Of a DNA stretch of 64,000 bases, positions 51,842-61,529 are shown one piece after another (the first letter of the stretch is position 1; each line of letters opens with the position of its first letter). A program made the position numbers and the translations under genes. This stretch comes from Owenweeksia hongkongensis DSM 17368 (GTDB lineage Bacteria; Bacteroidota; Bacteroidia; Flavobacteriales; Schleiferiaceae): the NCBI RefSeq assembly GCF_000236705.1, contig NC_016599.1:1488001-1552000 (forward strand). The letters run 5' to 3'. The notes under the pieces were generated by a model. The model ran no database searches, was not told where the DNA came from, and worked only from the letters and a program-made list of their open reading frames with translations.

Positions 51842-52313
51842 TGCGTTAGTAAAATTTAATATGACTAATTTTTATGTTTTCTAATCGTTTACGTTATACC
51901 TGAACATTGAGTAAATCCATACAATACCGCCTCTATTAAACTAAAATTCCACCCCTAAGGGTGGAATTATAAAGTGCTAACTAACAGAGTAGTGAGTAAT
52001 AATAGTGTAGAGTTGTTTTCATGTCAAGTTAACCTATTTTCAAAATCGTGTTTCAAGCGACTTGCCTCTTCAAGAATATTAAGCCTATCCTCAAATTGCT
52101 TAACAATGATAGTCGGAAAATAATATGCTAGAATAAGTGATTGATGTTCAAAACAATAAGCCAAAAAATTACAGATGTATGGATTGAGAGAGTGAAAAAA
52201 AGGCACTTTAATCCACTAACTATCAGTATGGCATGCATTGATTCACAAATACTTGGACTCCACGAAAAACTGTACGATTCAAAAATCATCTATGTTAAAA
52301 ATGAGCACAAAAA
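51842..52313. other. long intergenic stretch without a supported gene
   Basis: About 470 bases between the secreted-protein operon and the pyrF terminator. Short open frames exist on both strands (around 52024-52206 minus and 52141-52329 plus). They overlap each other, and the plus frame runs into a terminator hairpin, so neither is supported. It is AT-rich; I see no repeat, tRNA or clear promoter. Confidence 0.5.
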
Positions 52314-52338
52314 AAGCGGAGCCTTTTGAGCTCCGCTT
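52314..52338 (-). terminator. pyrF terminator
   Basis: A 9-bp stem AAGCGGAGC/GCTCCGCTT with a 7-base loop; on the minus strand a run of T follows (TTTTTTTGTGC). A second small hairpin (AACCCC/GGGGTT, 52355-52376) lies between it and the pyrF stop. Confidence 0.85.
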
Positions 52339-52388
52339 ATGCGTATTATCGTAAAACCCCTATTTACCAAGGGGTTAGAATTTAACTA

Positions 52389-53207
52389 TTACTTAATGTA
52401 AGGAGCCATTTCCTGCTGAAGAGCTTTTGCCTTTTTTCCCGCTATTTCAGCAAAATCCTCTTCATTGGAGGCATAAATGACACCTCTTGATGAATTGATT
52501 AATAAATTAGGTTCTTTTCCCAAACCATTTTCCATAACCTCACTAAGGCTGCCACCTTGAGCGCCAACACCGGGCACAAGCAAAAAGTTTTCGGGAACAA
52601 CATTCCTCACCTTACGCATGTAGTCTGCTTTAGTAGCACCTACTACATACATCATATCTTCTTTGTCGCCCCACTTTTTGCTTTCTTCCAATACTTTTTC
52701 AAAAAGCATTTCATCGCTATTTCCTCGGTTTTGAGTTTGAAAATCGAATGCACCTGGGTTAGAAGTTAGGGCTAAAAGAATCACCCACTTATTTTTAAAA
52801 CCTGTAAAAGGCTTTACAGAATCACTACCCATATACGGAGCTACAGTGATAGAGTCAAAACTAAGTTCTTCGAAAAAAGCCTTTGCATAGCGAGCCGAAG
52901 TATTCCCAATATCACCGCGTTTTGCATCAGCAATGGTAAAAACCTCAGGATAATTTTCATTCAAATAATTGATGGTTTTCTCCAAACTTTGCCATCCTTT
53001 TACGCCAAGTGCCTCGTAAAAAGCAATATTTGGCTTGTAAGCTACTGTATATTTGTGAGTAGCATCAATTATGGCTTTATTGAATTCAAATACCGGGTCT
53101 TCCTTTTCCAAAAGGAAAGAAGGAATTTTTTCAATATCAGTATCCAGTCCTACGCATAGCACTGACTTTTTCTTTCGAATTTGCTCTACTAGCTGCTTTC
53201 TGTTCAT
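52389..53207 (-). CDS. pyrF: orotidine-5'-phosphate decarboxylase
   Basis: PyrF removes CO2 from OMP to give UMP, the last step of de novo pyrimidine synthesis. The 272-residue product is of the longer type 2 group. It has [15 protein letters not shown] at the start, the catalytic [19 protein letters not shown] (D-x-K-x-x-D charge network), [15 protein letters not shown], and a phosphate-binding [11 protein letters not shown] with [10 protein letters not shown]. Cytoplasmic. It is 3 bases from the prfA stop and co-directional, so prfA-pyrF (with purM upstream) are probably one transcript. Confidence 0.96.
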   Translation of the reverse strand: MNRKQLVEQIRKKKSVLCVGLDTDIEKIPSFLLEKEDPVFEFNKAIIDATHKYTVAYKPNIAFYEALGVKGWQSLEKTINYLNENYPEVFTIADAKRGDIGNTSARYAKAFFEELSFDSITVAPYMGSDSVKPFTGFKNKWVILLALTSNPGAFDFQTQNRGNSDEMLFEKVLEESKKWGDKEDMMYVVGATKADYMRKVRNVVPENFLLVPGVGAQGGSLSEVMENGLGKEPNLLINSSRGVIYASNEEDFAEIAGKKAKALQQEMAPYIK

Positions 53208-53210
53208 TTC

Positions 53211-54281
53211 TTATGATTCTGAACCTTCCTTCATGCGCTCAGCATTTTCTGCCAATTGCAATTCGTCAATAAAGTTTTGAATATTTCCGTTCATCACATC
53301 ATCAAGATTGTAAACGGTATAATTGATACGGTGATCCGTCACCCTACCCTGTGGGTAGTTATAGGTTCTAATTTTAGCAGAACGGTCACCCGTTGAAACC
53401 ATACTCTTTCTTTTGCTGGAAATAGCTGCATTGTGCTTTGCTAATTCCTGCTCATAAAGCTTGGTTCTAAGCATTTGCATGGCTCGCTCACGGTTGGCAA
53501 GCTGAGAGCGCTCTATCTGGCACACTACCACGATTCCTGAAGGCTTGTGTGTAAGCTGCACCTTTGTTTCTACCTTGTTTACGTTTTGTCCACCAGCACC
53601 ACCCGAGCGCGAAGTTTGCATTTCAACATCAGCAGGATTCAGCTCTACATCCACATCTTCTGCCTCAGGCAATACTGCCACAGTTGCTGCCGAAGTATGC
53701 ACACGACCCTGGGTTTCAGTTTGTGGAACGCGCTGAACGCGATGCACTCCTGATTCAAATTTTAAAGTTCCATAAACATCTTCTCCGGTAACCTCAATCA
53801 CCACTTCCTTGTAGCCGCCCATGGTTCCTTCACTCACGTCAAGCACCTCGGCTTTCCAGCCTTTACTTTGTATATAGCGAGTGTACATATCATAAAGGTC
53901 TCCGGCAAAAATAGCCGCTTCATCACCTCCTGCTCCACCTCGTATTTCCAAGGTAGCATTCTTAGCATCTTCAGGATCTTTAGGAATAAGCATTATACGA
54001 ATTTCTGCTTCCAGCTCTTCTAATTCAGGAACAGCAGATTCAAGTTCCATCTTAGCCATTTCCTTCATCTCGGTATCGTCCGAATGAAGAATTTCTTTAG
54101 CTTCGGCAATATTATCCTTAAGCTGCATGTACTTTTCACGTGCTTCTACCAAAGGTTTCAAATCCTTGTATTCACGTGTAAGCGTCACATAGCGCTTCTG
54201 GTCGGCAATCACATCTGGCTGAATGATTAAATCATTCACCTCATGATAGCGCTGCTGTATAGCATCCAGCTTATCCTGCAT
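53211..54281 (-). CDS. prfA: peptide chain release factor 1
   Basis: RF1 recognises UAA and UAG stop codons and triggers peptide release. The 356-residue protein has the anticodon-like P-x-T in [16 protein letters not shown], the catalytic GGQ in [14 protein letters not shown], and the C-terminal [16 protein letters not shown]. The start at 54281 ([14 protein letters not shown]) gives a normal N-terminus. A longer frame to 54347 would overlap purM and adds an unlike segment. It starts 13 bases after the purM stop. Confidence 0.95.
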   Translation of the reverse strand: MQDKLDAIQQRYHEVNDLIIQPDVIADQKRYVTLTREYKDLKPLVEAREKYMQLKDNIAEAKEILHSDDTEMKEMAKMELESAVPELEELEAEIRIMLIPKDPEDAKNATLEIRGGAGGDEAAIFAGDLYDMYTRYIQSKGWKAEVLDVSEGTMGGYKEVVIEVTGEDVYGTLKFESGVHRVQRVPQTETQGRVHTSAATVAVLPEAEDVDVELNPADVEMQTSRSGGAGGQNVNKVETKVQLTHKPSGIVVVCQIERSQLANRERAMQMLRTKLYEQELAKHNAAISSKRKSMVSTGDRSAKIRTYNYPQGRVTDHRINYTVYNLDDVMNGNIQNFIDELQLAENAERMKEGSES

Positions 54282-54294
54282 CTTCTTTCTTCTT

Positions 54295-55467
54295 TTAGTA
54301 AATAAATTGGCCCTTATCGCTAGTAATGGTAAGTTTCTTACCATCATGCGCTTCTACTCTACCCACAATCTGCGCAGGTATATTGAAGCTTTCTGAAATC
54401 GCAATAATTTCCTGAGCTACTGATTCATCACAGTACACTTCCATACGGTGTCCCATATTGAATACCTGATACATTTCTTTCCAATCTGCACCAGATGATT
54501 TTTGAATCAAGTCAAACAATGGAGGCACCTCAAACATGTTGTCTTTTACCACATGAACGCCATCTACAAAATGTAAAACTTTGGTTTGAGCACCACCACT
54601 GCAATGCACCAATCCGTCAATTTTACTGCGATGAGATTCTAATATTTTCTTAATAACCGGAGCGTAGGTTCGTGTTGGCGAAAGAACCAGTTTACCAGCA
54701 TCTAATGGCACACCATCCACAGCTTCAGTTAATTTTTTATTTCCTGAATACACTAATTCTTCAGGTACCAAAGCATCGTAAGATTCAGGGTATTTTGTTG
54801 CCAACTCCTTCATAAATACATCATGACGAGCAGAAGTCAAGCCATTGCTTCCCATCCCTCCATTGTACTCAGTTTCGTAAGTGGCTTGTCCAAAAGAAGC
54901 CAATCCAACTATTACGTTTCCAGGCTTAATGTTGGCGTTATCAATTACATCACTGCGCTTCATACGAGCAGTCACGGTGCTATCCACAATAATGGTCCTA
55001 ACCAAATCACCAACATCGGCAGTTTCGCCACCGGTAAGCACGATGTCCATGCCCCACTTGGCCATTTCATCAATTAACTCCTGTGTACCATTAATGATTG
55101 CAGAAATAACTTCACCTGGGATCAGGTTCTTATTTCTCCCAATAGTAGATGAAAGAAGAATCGGGCTTTCGGTAGTACCCACACAAAGTAAGTCATCCAG
55201 GTTCATCACCAGGGCATCTTGGGCAATGCCTTTCCACACGCTCAGGTCACCGGTTTCCTTCCAGTACATGTACGCTAGCGAAGACTTAGTCCCAGCCCCA
55301 TCAGCATGCATCACCACACAGTGCTCCTCACTTCCCGTAAGGTAATCGGGAATGATTTTGCAGAATGCCTTTGGAAACAATCCTTTATCGAGCTTGGAGA
55401 TAGCCTTGTGCACATCTTCCTTTTGGGCAGATACTCCCCTGCCGCTGTATCGGTTACCTGAATTCAT
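54295..55467 (-). CDS. purM: phosphoribosylformylglycinamidine cyclo-ligase (AIR synthase)
   Basis: PurM closes the imidazole ring: FGAM + ATP gives AIR in purine synthesis. The 390-residue protein has [15 protein letters not shown] near the start, [15 protein letters not shown] (ATP site), [47 protein letters not shown] and [15 protein letters not shown]. It is longer than E. coli PurM (345). I start at ATG 55467 ([11 protein letters not shown]), since further upstream codons add an unlike segment that runs through a hairpin. Confidence 0.93.
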   Translation of the reverse strand: MNSGNRYSGRGVSAQKEDVHKAISKLDKGLFPKAFCKIIPDYLTGSEEHCVVMHADGAGTKSSLAYMYWKETGDLSVWKGIAQDALVMNLDDLLCVGTTESPILLSSTIGRNKNLIPGEVISAIINGTQELIDEMAKWGMDIVLTGGETADVGDLVRTIIVDSTVTARMKRSDVIDNANIKPGNVIVGLASFGQATYETEYNGGMGSNGLTSARHDVFMKELATKYPESYDALVPEELVYSGNKKLTEAVDGVPLDAGKLVLSPTRTYAPVIKKILESHRSKIDGLVHCSGGAQTKVLHFVDGVHVVKDNMFEVPPLFDLIQKSSGADWKEMYQVFNMGHRMEVYCDESVAQEIIAISESFNIPAQIVGRVEAHDGKKLTITSDKGQFIY

Positions 55468-55471
55468 TTTG

Positions 55472-55515
55472 CAAAAATAGAAAGCGCCCCGCAGAAATTG
55501 CATTCTACGGGGCGC
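55472..55515 (-). terminator. terminator of the LysM frame and -7-like box of purM
   Basis: A GC-rich stem (GCGCCCCG-AGAA with TTCT-CGGGGCGC, 55484-55515, one mismatch and a 6-base loop) is followed on the minus strand by TTTCTATTTTTG. The last eight bases of that, TATTTTTG (55472-55479), also fit a -7 element only 4 bases before the purM ATG. Confidence 0.6.
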
Positions 55516-55533
55516 CAATTTTATATTATTGAT

Positions 55534-55779
55534 CTACTTAATTTTAAGATAGTATCCTGCAGGAACATTTTTCTTGTCAATCTCTGGATTTAAGTCTTCC
55601 AAAACTTTGTCATCCAAATCCAGTTTTTTGGCAATATCCTTAATAGACTGATTAGCTCTATCCACTTGATAGTGGTTAGCATCCCAAGCTTCGTAGTTCC
55701 CATCAGGGGTGACTTTTAGCTGAAGGCCTTCAAAAGGACGAACACCTCTCAACCCACCGTTTAGCTTCTTAAGTTCCAC
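55534..55779 (-). CDS. LysM-domain tail, separated from the OmpA gene by a frameshift
   Basis: The annotated frame is 81 residues from a GTG. The true open frame continues upstream, without any start codon, to about 55854, adding PPGDIYIIKGRESFGVVAKK. The whole forms two LysM domains: DIYIIKGRESFGVVAKK...IVELKKLNGG...GLQLKV and HYQVDRANQSIKDIAKKLDL...YYLKIK. LysM binds peptidoglycan. Because the first LysM begins inside the end of the OmpA gene, this looks like the C-terminus of that protein in the -1 frame. The GTG start would cut the first LysM domain, so independent translation is doubtful. Confidence 0.7.
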   Translation of the reverse strand: MELKKLNGGLRGVRPFEGLQLKVTPDGNYEAWDANHYQVDRANQSIKDIAKKLDLDDKVLEDLNPEIDKKNVPAGYYLKIK

Positions 55780-55829
55780 AATGTTAATCTTATTCTTTTT
55801 GGCAACAACACCAAAGCTCTCGCGACCTT

Positions 55830-58079
55830 TTATGATGTAAATATCACCAGGAGGGCATTATTTACACCACTATTCTTATCAGCAATAATATCCTTTGGAT
55901 CAACAGCATCCTGATCAACAGGGCCAGCTGCTGGTACGTAATCATCGCGAAGTACTTTAAAGTCAGTTCTACGGTTTACTTGGTTAGCAACTTCCTGCTT
56001 CTCCGGTGGCAACCTTTTGATATAAGCTTCCGTCAATCTATTTCCTTCTTCCAGCTGACCAGCTCCATATCCTTTATAACCTTCTTGAATATTAAATGGC
56101 TCCGTTTCTCCCATACCGCGAGCTACCATTCTATCAGCTGCTATACCTTTTGATACTAGGTAGCTAACGCAGGTATCTGCACGATGCTGAGAAAGTACAT
56201 CATTACTCTTATTATCACCACGATAATCCGTGTGCGAACGAAGTTCGATAACAATTGTTGGGTTGTTCTTCATAATTGGTACCACGCTATCCAATGCAGC
56301 GCGAGCTTCTGGACGAAGATCCCATTTTGCCAAGTCAAAGAATACATTCGGTAAAACAATTGGCTCTTCGATTGGATCCAAGGCTTTATTTACTTGTAGC
56401 TTATGTAAAAATTGATTTGCCGATGGGATATACTCAAAAGCAGATAAATCAACTCCAATAGTTGTTGTGTTCCCTGTATTCGTAAGGAACTTAGCTTTTT
56501 CAAAAGTTAATGTATACTGAACGTCAGCATCAATTTTATCTTTATCAAAAATGTAGTATCCATCTTTATCAGCATTTACCACAACGCTAGTACCGTTAGA
56601 TCCATCCAATTTTACAGTAGCCTGAGGAATTGGTAATCCGGTTTTAGAACTAGTAACAACCCCTTCCAGCTCAAATACCAATGGAGTTTTTACCACACCA
56701 TAGATGTCGTCATTCTTAGAACCTTTACGATTACTGCTTAAGAAACCAACTTCATCCTTTGTTCCCTGAAATACTAAGCCGAAATCATCAAAACTGGTGT
56801 TTATTGGGTACTCCAAATTCTCAGCTTCTGCATTCGGTGCCGGCATGCCATCTTCGCCTAATTTAATTCTGAAGATATCCAGACCACCCATTCCTGGCAA
56901 TCCGTTAGAAGCCCAGTATAAATATTGACCATCTCCACTAATAAAAGGATAATACTCCTCACGATCGGTGTTTACTTTTGAACCTAAGTTGGTTGGGGTT
57001 TTCCAGATTTTTGCTCTACGATCAAAAGTGGTCATAAATATATCATGGACTCCCTTGGTGTTGAATTCATCCGAAACAAAATACAACCTACTATCGTCAG
57101 GAGATAGTGCTGGCTGACCAACATTAGCCGAAGTATCAGTTCCAATAATAACTTGCTCTGGCTCTTTCCAGTTAACACCAAGCTTTTCTGAAATGTAAAT
57201 TCCACAACCAAACTTTTTATCCTTTTCTACTAAGCAACGTGTTAGGTAAAGTTCTTTTCTACGTGAATCAAATACAGCAGATCCTTCGTGACTTTTTGTG
57301 TTTACAATTTCTTCATCCAGTAATTTTGGGGTAGACCATTTTAAAGAAGCAGGGCTCACCAATTCATCTTCATCAGTTGAAGCTCCTCTTCCTCTTCTCC
57401 CCTTCTCTTTTCTTTCTGCACTACTTACGTAAATATCCATGAAGCTACCGCCCGTCCAGCCGTCTTCCTTTTTACCAACCGACTCTTCACGTGTGGAAGT
57501 AAAAATTATCTCATTGTCATCAGCACGTTTTCCTGCATAAGATGGTGAAAAATCATACCCAGTGCTATTCAAGTCTTTCATCAAATCTACCTGATAGCGG
57601 CTTGGGCTATCCATCCATTCTATGGCTTTTTTAGTAGACTCAATTCCTATCTCCGCTCTTCTATCAGTAGGATTTTCCTGCTTAAAATCTTGGTATGCTA
57701 CAATTGCCTCTTCATACTCCCCTTGTGCTTTTAGCATATCTGCATAATGCAGCTGAGCAATAGGATCCTTATACCCAAGCTTTACGGCCTTCAGGTAATA
57801 GTTTTCAGCATTCTTATAATCGTTGATATTTCTGTAAGACTCAGCTATTTTAAATAGTACCGTAGACTTATCATCTCTACCTCTTACTTCTCCAAGCGCA
57901 GTTTTTAGCAACTCGATGGCAAGCGTATATTCTTGCGCATCATATGCATCGTATGCTTTTTCTACATCTTTATGGAGTTTTTCTTTTGGCTCGGTATCAT
58001 CTGTATTCTCTTGACCAAAAGCAGGAAATACACTTATACTAAATACGACTAGTAATACACCTAAGTAAGGTATTCTCAT
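55830..58079 (-). CDS. TPR/PD40/OmpA outer-membrane protein (PorE-like)
   Basis: A 749-residue protein with a signal peptide (LGVLLVVFSISVFPAFGQ). TPR repeats span about 30-150 (AIELLKTALGEVRG, AENYYLKAVKLGYKDPIA), a PD40/WD-like propeller about 165-460 (NEIIFTSTREES, SRLYFVSDEFN, YLYWASNGLPGMGGLDI), and a carboxypeptidase-regulatory domain about 465-545 (LEGVVTSSKTGLPIPQATV). An OmpA peptidoglycan-binding domain follows (VFFDLAKWDLRPEAR, ELRSHTDYRGDNKSNDVLSQ, VNRRTDFKVL). This order is that of PorE, a T9SS component, though paralogues exist. The frame ends ALLVIFTS after leaving an apparent fusion with the LysM tail. Confidence 0.9.
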   Translation of the reverse strand: MRIPYLGVLLVVFSISVFPAFGQENTDDTEPKEKLHKDVEKAYDAYDAQEYTLAIELLKTALGEVRGRDDKSTVLFKIAESYRNINDYKNAENYYLKAVKLGYKDPIAQLHYADMLKAQGEYEEAIVAYQDFKQENPTDRRAEIGIESTKKAIEWMDSPSRYQVDLMKDLNSTGYDFSPSYAGKRADDNEIIFTSTREESVGKKEDGWTGGSFMDIYVSSAERKEKGRRGRGASTDEDELVSPASLKWSTPKLLDEEIVNTKSHEGSAVFDSRRKELYLTRCLVEKDKKFGCGIYISEKLGVNWKEPEQVIIGTDTSANVGQPALSPDDSRLYFVSDEFNTKGVHDIFMTTFDRRAKIWKTPTNLGSKVNTDREEYYPFISGDGQYLYWASNGLPGMGGLDIFRIKLGEDGMPAPNAEAENLEYPINTSFDDFGLVFQGTKDEVGFLSSNRKGSKNDDIYGVVKTPLVFELEGVVTSSKTGLPIPQATVKLDGSNGTSVVVNADKDGYYIFDKDKIDADVQYTLTFEKAKFLTNTGNTTTIGVDLSAFEYIPSANQFLHKLQVNKALDPIEEPIVLPNVFFDLAKWDLRPEARAALDSVVPIMKNNPTIVIELRSHTDYRGDNKSNDVLSQHRADTCVSYLVSKGIAADRMVARGMGETEPFNIQEGYKGYGAGQLEEGNRLTEAYIKRLPPEKQEVANQVNRRTDFKVLRDDYVPAAGPVDQDAVDPKDIIADKNSGVNNALLVIFTS

Positions 58080-58131
58080 AGGAAGTAATAATTTTTTTAA
58101 TGCAGTAATGCGCTAAAGTAAACATTTATTC

Positions 58132-58139
58132 CAAACGTA
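58132..58139 (-). promoter_or_regulatory. candidate -7 box of the OmpA gene
   Basis: TACGTTTG on the minus strand fits TAnnTTTG, 52 bases before the ATG at 58079; no TTG at normal -33 spacing. The rest of this gap (58080-58258) holds the glnN terminator. Confidence 0.35.
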
Positions 58140-58206
58140 AAAGGCTGTTTTCACATATTGAAAAATGAACACCAACGCAGTGTAACGGTATGTTTCAAAA
58201 ATAAAA

Positions 58207-58232
58207 AAGCTGCCTGATAAATCAGGCAGCTT
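58207..58232 (-). terminator. glnN terminator
   Basis: An 11-bp perfect stem AAGCTGCCTGA/TCAGGCAGCTT with loop TAAA. On the minus strand it is followed by TTTTATTTTTG. It lies 27 bases after the glnN stop. Confidence 0.88.
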
Positions 58233-58258
58233 GTAATACAAATCTTATAAAACGCTAA

Positions 58259-60445
58259 TTATGAAAAGATAAGCTCTCTATATTTAGGCATAGGCCAAAG
58301 TTCATCGTCAATCAATAGCTCTAATTTATCACATTCATAGCGAATGGTGTTTAAGAATGGGAACACTTCATTTCTATAAGCAACGGCACGCTCACGAGCA
58401 CCTTCAAGAGCATTGCATTTTTTACGCGTCTCTATCATAGCTTCTTTTTCAGAAATAATCACAGAAATACGACTACTAATCTCCTCAATCATATGTAATT
58501 GCTCCTTAGCTACTTTGTTAAACGATTTCTCATCAAGTACCTGCTTAAGCCCTTTTACATTGCTCAATAGACGATTCTGGTAGTTGATTGCAGTTGGCAC
58601 AATGTGATTACCCGCAATATCCCCCAATACTCTTGACTCAATTTGAATCTTCTTCTGGTACTCTTCAAGCATGATCTCATGGCGGGCTTCTACCTCCACT
58701 TTATTCATCACACCATTTTCTTCAAAAAGCTTGATAGCTTCTGGGGTTACATAAAAATCTAAAGCTTCGGGAGTCGTTTTAACATTATTAAGACCACGCT
58801 TTTCAGCTTCTTTTACCCAAGCATCACCATAACCATCACCTTCAAAACGAATTGACTTACTTTCTGAAATGTAATCTCTCAATACATTAAAGATAGCCTC
58901 ATCTTTCTTCATACCTCCTTTGATAAGACCATCAACAGTAGCTTTAAACTTACGAAGCTGGGTAGCCATAATGCTATTCATAATAGTCATTGGCTGGGCA
59001 CAGTTTGAAGCAGAGCCTACAGCTCTAAACTCAAACTTATTACCTGTAAAGGCAAATGGAGATGTTCTGTTTCTATCAGTATTATCAAGCAATACATCCG
59101 GAATCTTTCCAACTACATTCAGCTTAAGATCTGTTTTTTGCTCAGGGCTTAGCTTACCTTTTTCAAGCTGCTCAATAGCATCAAGCGTACGGGTAAGTTG
59201 CTCGCCAATAAATACAGAAATAATTGCAGGAGGCGCCTCATTTGCTCCCAAACGGTGATCATTTCCAGCAGAAGCAATAGCCGCGCGAAGAAGATCAGCA
59301 TGATCATGAACCGCCTTGATAGTGTTTACAAAGAAGGTAAGGAACTGAATATTGCTCTTTGGCGTTTTGCCTGGAGCTAAAAGGTTAACACCAGTATCAG
59401 TGCTCAATGACCAGTTATTGTGTTTTCCACTTCCGTTTACACCAGCATACGGCTTTTCGTGAAGTAGAACTTTAAAGTTGTGTCTTGCAGCTACACGATC
59501 CATCAAATCCATCAACAATGAGTTGTGATCTACAGAAACGTTTGCTTCTTCAAACATTGGTGCCAACTCGTACTGCATTGGTGCCACCTCGTTATGACGA
59601 GTAGTTGCAGGTATTCCTAATCTATGTGCTTCATATTCAAGCTCACGCATAAAAAACCTAACTCTATCAGGAATAGCTCCAAAATAGTGATCATCCAACT
59701 GCTGACCTTTGGCCGCAGAATGTCCCAACAATGTACGACCTGTCATCTTCAAATCAGGACGAGCATTATATAATGCTTTGTCTACAAGGAAGTATTCTTG
59801 CTCCCAACCAAGGGTTGCATTTACCTTTTTTACATTTTTATCAAAATATTGGCACACCTCAGTAGCTATTTGGTCAATAGATTGAAGAGCGCGCAATAAT
59901 GGAGCTTTATTATCTAATGCCTCACCGGTGTAAGCCACAAATACTGTAGGAATACACAAAGTTTTCCCCATAATAAATGCCGGGCTAGTAGGATCCCAAG
60001 CGGTATAACCTCTAGCTTCAAAAGTATTTCTGATACCTCCGTTTGGAAAACTAGATGCATCTGGCTCTTGCTGTACTAATAAGTTTCCGGTAAATTTTTC
60101 GATACCACCGCCATCGCCATTTGGCTGAAAAAAGGAATCATGCTTTTCGGCAGTAGAACCAGTAAGTGGCTGAAACCAGTGGGTATAGTGTGTAGCGTTT
60201 TTTGAAAGTGCCCATGACTTCATTCCCACAGCTACTTGATCAGCTATGTTTCTGTCAATCTTTTTACCATGAATCATGGCGTCCATAACACTCTTATAAG
60301 CTTCAGGGGTCATAAACTCCTGCATAGCTTTTTTATTAAAAACATGCTCTCCAAAAATATCGGAGATACGTGTGTAAGGTGGATCTACTTCAATCGGCTG
60401 GCGATGCATTGTAGTCTTAAGGGCTTCAAATCTGATAAAAGGCAT
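58259..60445 (-). CDS. glnN: glutamine synthetase type III
   Basis: This ATP-dependent enzyme joins ammonia to glutamate. The 728-residue size and features are of the type III (GlnN) family. They include HWFQPLTGSTAEKHDSF, TAWDPTSPAFIM, LGWEQEYFLVDKALY (metal-binding Glu), RHNEVAPMQYELAPMFE, GVNGSGKHNNWSLS and NRTSPFAFTGNKFEFRAVGS. The GSIII-specific C-terminal helical region follows (ARHEIMLEEYQKKIQIESR). It forms dodecamers in other organisms. It has its own candidate promoter box and terminator, so it is a single-gene unit. Confidence 0.96.
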   Translation of the reverse strand: MPFIRFEALKTTMHRQPIEVDPPYTRISDIFGEHVFNKKAMQEFMTPEAYKSVMDAMIHGKKIDRNIADQVAVGMKSWALSKNATHYTHWFQPLTGSTAEKHDSFFQPNGDGGGIEKFTGNLLVQQEPDASSFPNGGIRNTFEARGYTAWDPTSPAFIMGKTLCIPTVFVAYTGEALDNKAPLLRALQSIDQIATEVCQYFDKNVKKVNATLGWEQEYFLVDKALYNARPDLKMTGRTLLGHSAAKGQQLDDHYFGAIPDRVRFFMRELEYEAHRLGIPATTRHNEVAPMQYELAPMFEEANVSVDHNSLLMDLMDRVAARHNFKVLLHEKPYAGVNGSGKHNNWSLSTDTGVNLLAPGKTPKSNIQFLTFFVNTIKAVHDHADLLRAAIASAGNDHRLGANEAPPAIISVFIGEQLTRTLDAIEQLEKGKLSPEQKTDLKLNVVGKIPDVLLDNTDRNRTSPFAFTGNKFEFRAVGSASNCAQPMTIMNSIMATQLRKFKATVDGLIKGGMKKDEAIFNVLRDYISESKSIRFEGDGYGDAWVKEAEKRGLNNVKTTPEALDFYVTPEAIKLFEENGVMNKVEVEARHEIMLEEYQKKIQIESRVLGDIAGNHIVPTAINYQNRLLSNVKGLKQVLDEKSFNKVAKEQLHMIEEISSRISVIISEKEAMIETRKKCNALEGARERAVAYRNEVFPFLNTIRYECDKLELLIDDELWPMPKYRELIFS

Positions 60446-60476
60446 AGCTAATCTCTTTTTTATGATTTTAAAGCCG

Positions 60477-60484
60477 CAAATCTA
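60477..60484 (-). promoter_or_regulatory. candidate -7 box of glnN
   Basis: TAGATTTG on the minus strand fits TAnnTTTG, about 31 bases before the glnN ATG at 60445. No normal -33 TTG was found. Confidence 0.4.
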
Positions 60485-60530
60485 CAAAATGAGGGGGTTA
60501 ATTTTGAAAAAGAGCGAAAATATTTTAGCC

Positions 60531-60552
60531 ACCCCCTATAAAAACAGGGGGT
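60531..60552 (-). terminator. possible terminator of the antiporter gene
   Basis: A 7-bp stem ACCCCCT/AGGGGGT with an 8-base loop, 15 bases after the antiporter stop. The T-rich tract after it is weak (CTAAAATATTTT). Confidence 0.5.
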
Positions 60553-60567
60553 CTAACAGAAAATTAC

Positions 60568-61521
60568 CTAAAAAACTAAATAAATATATAAACAGTAAGC
60601 GAGGAGCATTACAAATCCTTCCCATCGCTCTATCTTTCCTTTGGAAATAATGCGAATGAAGGGATAAAGCAATAGTGAAATTCCGAATAGATAAGGAAAA
60701 TCAAAAGTTATGAGTGCATCACTTTTAACGGGCAAATCAATCACCAGACCAGTAATACCAAGTACCGCGAGAATGTTAAATATATTGGAGCCAACTAAAT
60801 TACCAAGTGAAAGCTCTTGCTCTCCTTTGAAAGAAGCCACCATACTGGCTGCCAATTCAGGTAAACTAGTACCAACAGAAACTATAGTTACGGCAATAAT
60901 ACGCTCGCTCACCCCCCATTGGCGTGCTAAATCCATAGCTCCGGTAATCAAAAACTCTGAGCCAAACTTGAGGGCAGCAACTCCTATAACCAGATAAAAA
61001 ACCATCCACCATGGACTTTTAAGCTTCCCAGAAATCTCTTCTGAAGTTTCACTATCGGATTCATCTTGCTTATTTATTCGCCTTGAAGCCCAGATTTGAT
61101 ATACATTATATACAATAAGTATAAGCACCAACACTGCAGCCTCCCATGTAGTGAGCACATTATCAAAAAACAGGAAAAGAAATAAAATAAGGGTAACGAA
61201 CATCATTATCCAATAGTCGACACGGTAGGTGCGTTGCTTTACCGTCATTGGAAAAACCATTGAGGTAAGACCCAAAATAAGTGCGATATTGGCAATGTTG
61301 CTACCAATTACATTACCGAAAGATAAATCTGAATACCCCTCCATAGCAGCATCAAGGCTCACCAAAAGCTCAGGAGCGGAAGTAGCAAAAGAAACCACCG
61401 TCATTCCGACTACTAAAATGGAAATTTTAAGCCTCAGCGCTAAATCTACTGCTCCACGCACCAGCCAATCACCACCAAAAAGTAAAAGTAAAATACCTCC
61501 GAATAAATATAGGTATGACAT
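60568..61521 (-). CDS. calcium/sodium antiporter (CaCA family)
   Basis: A 317-residue membrane protein of the YrbG-type cation/Ca2+ exchanger family. Two inverted halves of about five helices each carry the alpha repeats FATSAPELLVSLDAA...FGNVIGSNIANIALILG and VGTSLPELAASMVASF...LGNLVGSNIFNILAVLG, whose Glu, Asn and Ser residues form the ion site. A Glu/Ser-rich cytoplasmic loop (about 150-165) separates them. It expels Ca2+ or other cations using Na+ or H+. 8 bases downstream of tatA; they share a promoter. Confidence 0.94.
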   Translation of the reverse strand: MSYLYLFGGILLLLFGGDWLVRGAVDLALRLKISILVVGMTVVSFATSAPELLVSLDAAMEGYSDLSFGNVIGSNIANIALILGLTSMVFPMTVKQRTYRVDYWIMMFVTLILFLFLFFDNVLTTWEAAVLVLILIVYNVYQIWASRRINKQDESDSETSEEISGKLKSPWWMVFYLVIGVAALKFGSEFLITGAMDLARQWGVSERIIAVTIVSVGTSLPELAASMVASFKGEQELSLGNLVGSNIFNILAVLGITGLVIDLPVKSDALITFDFPYLFGISLLLYPFIRIISKGKIERWEGFVMLLAYCLYIYLVF

Positions 61522-61529
61522 AAAGTAGA

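Noticed and set aside
52024-52329. Two overlapping short open frames on opposite strands in the gap before pyrF
   Set aside because: Neither has a recognisable domain, promoter or neighbour relation; the plus-strand frame runs through the pyrF terminator hairpin.
60462-60650. A 62-codon plus-strand frame between glnN and the antiporter gene
   Set aside because: It crosses the antiporter's hairpin and 3' end, is very Lys/Asn-rich, and resembles no protein; chance frame in AT-rich DNA.
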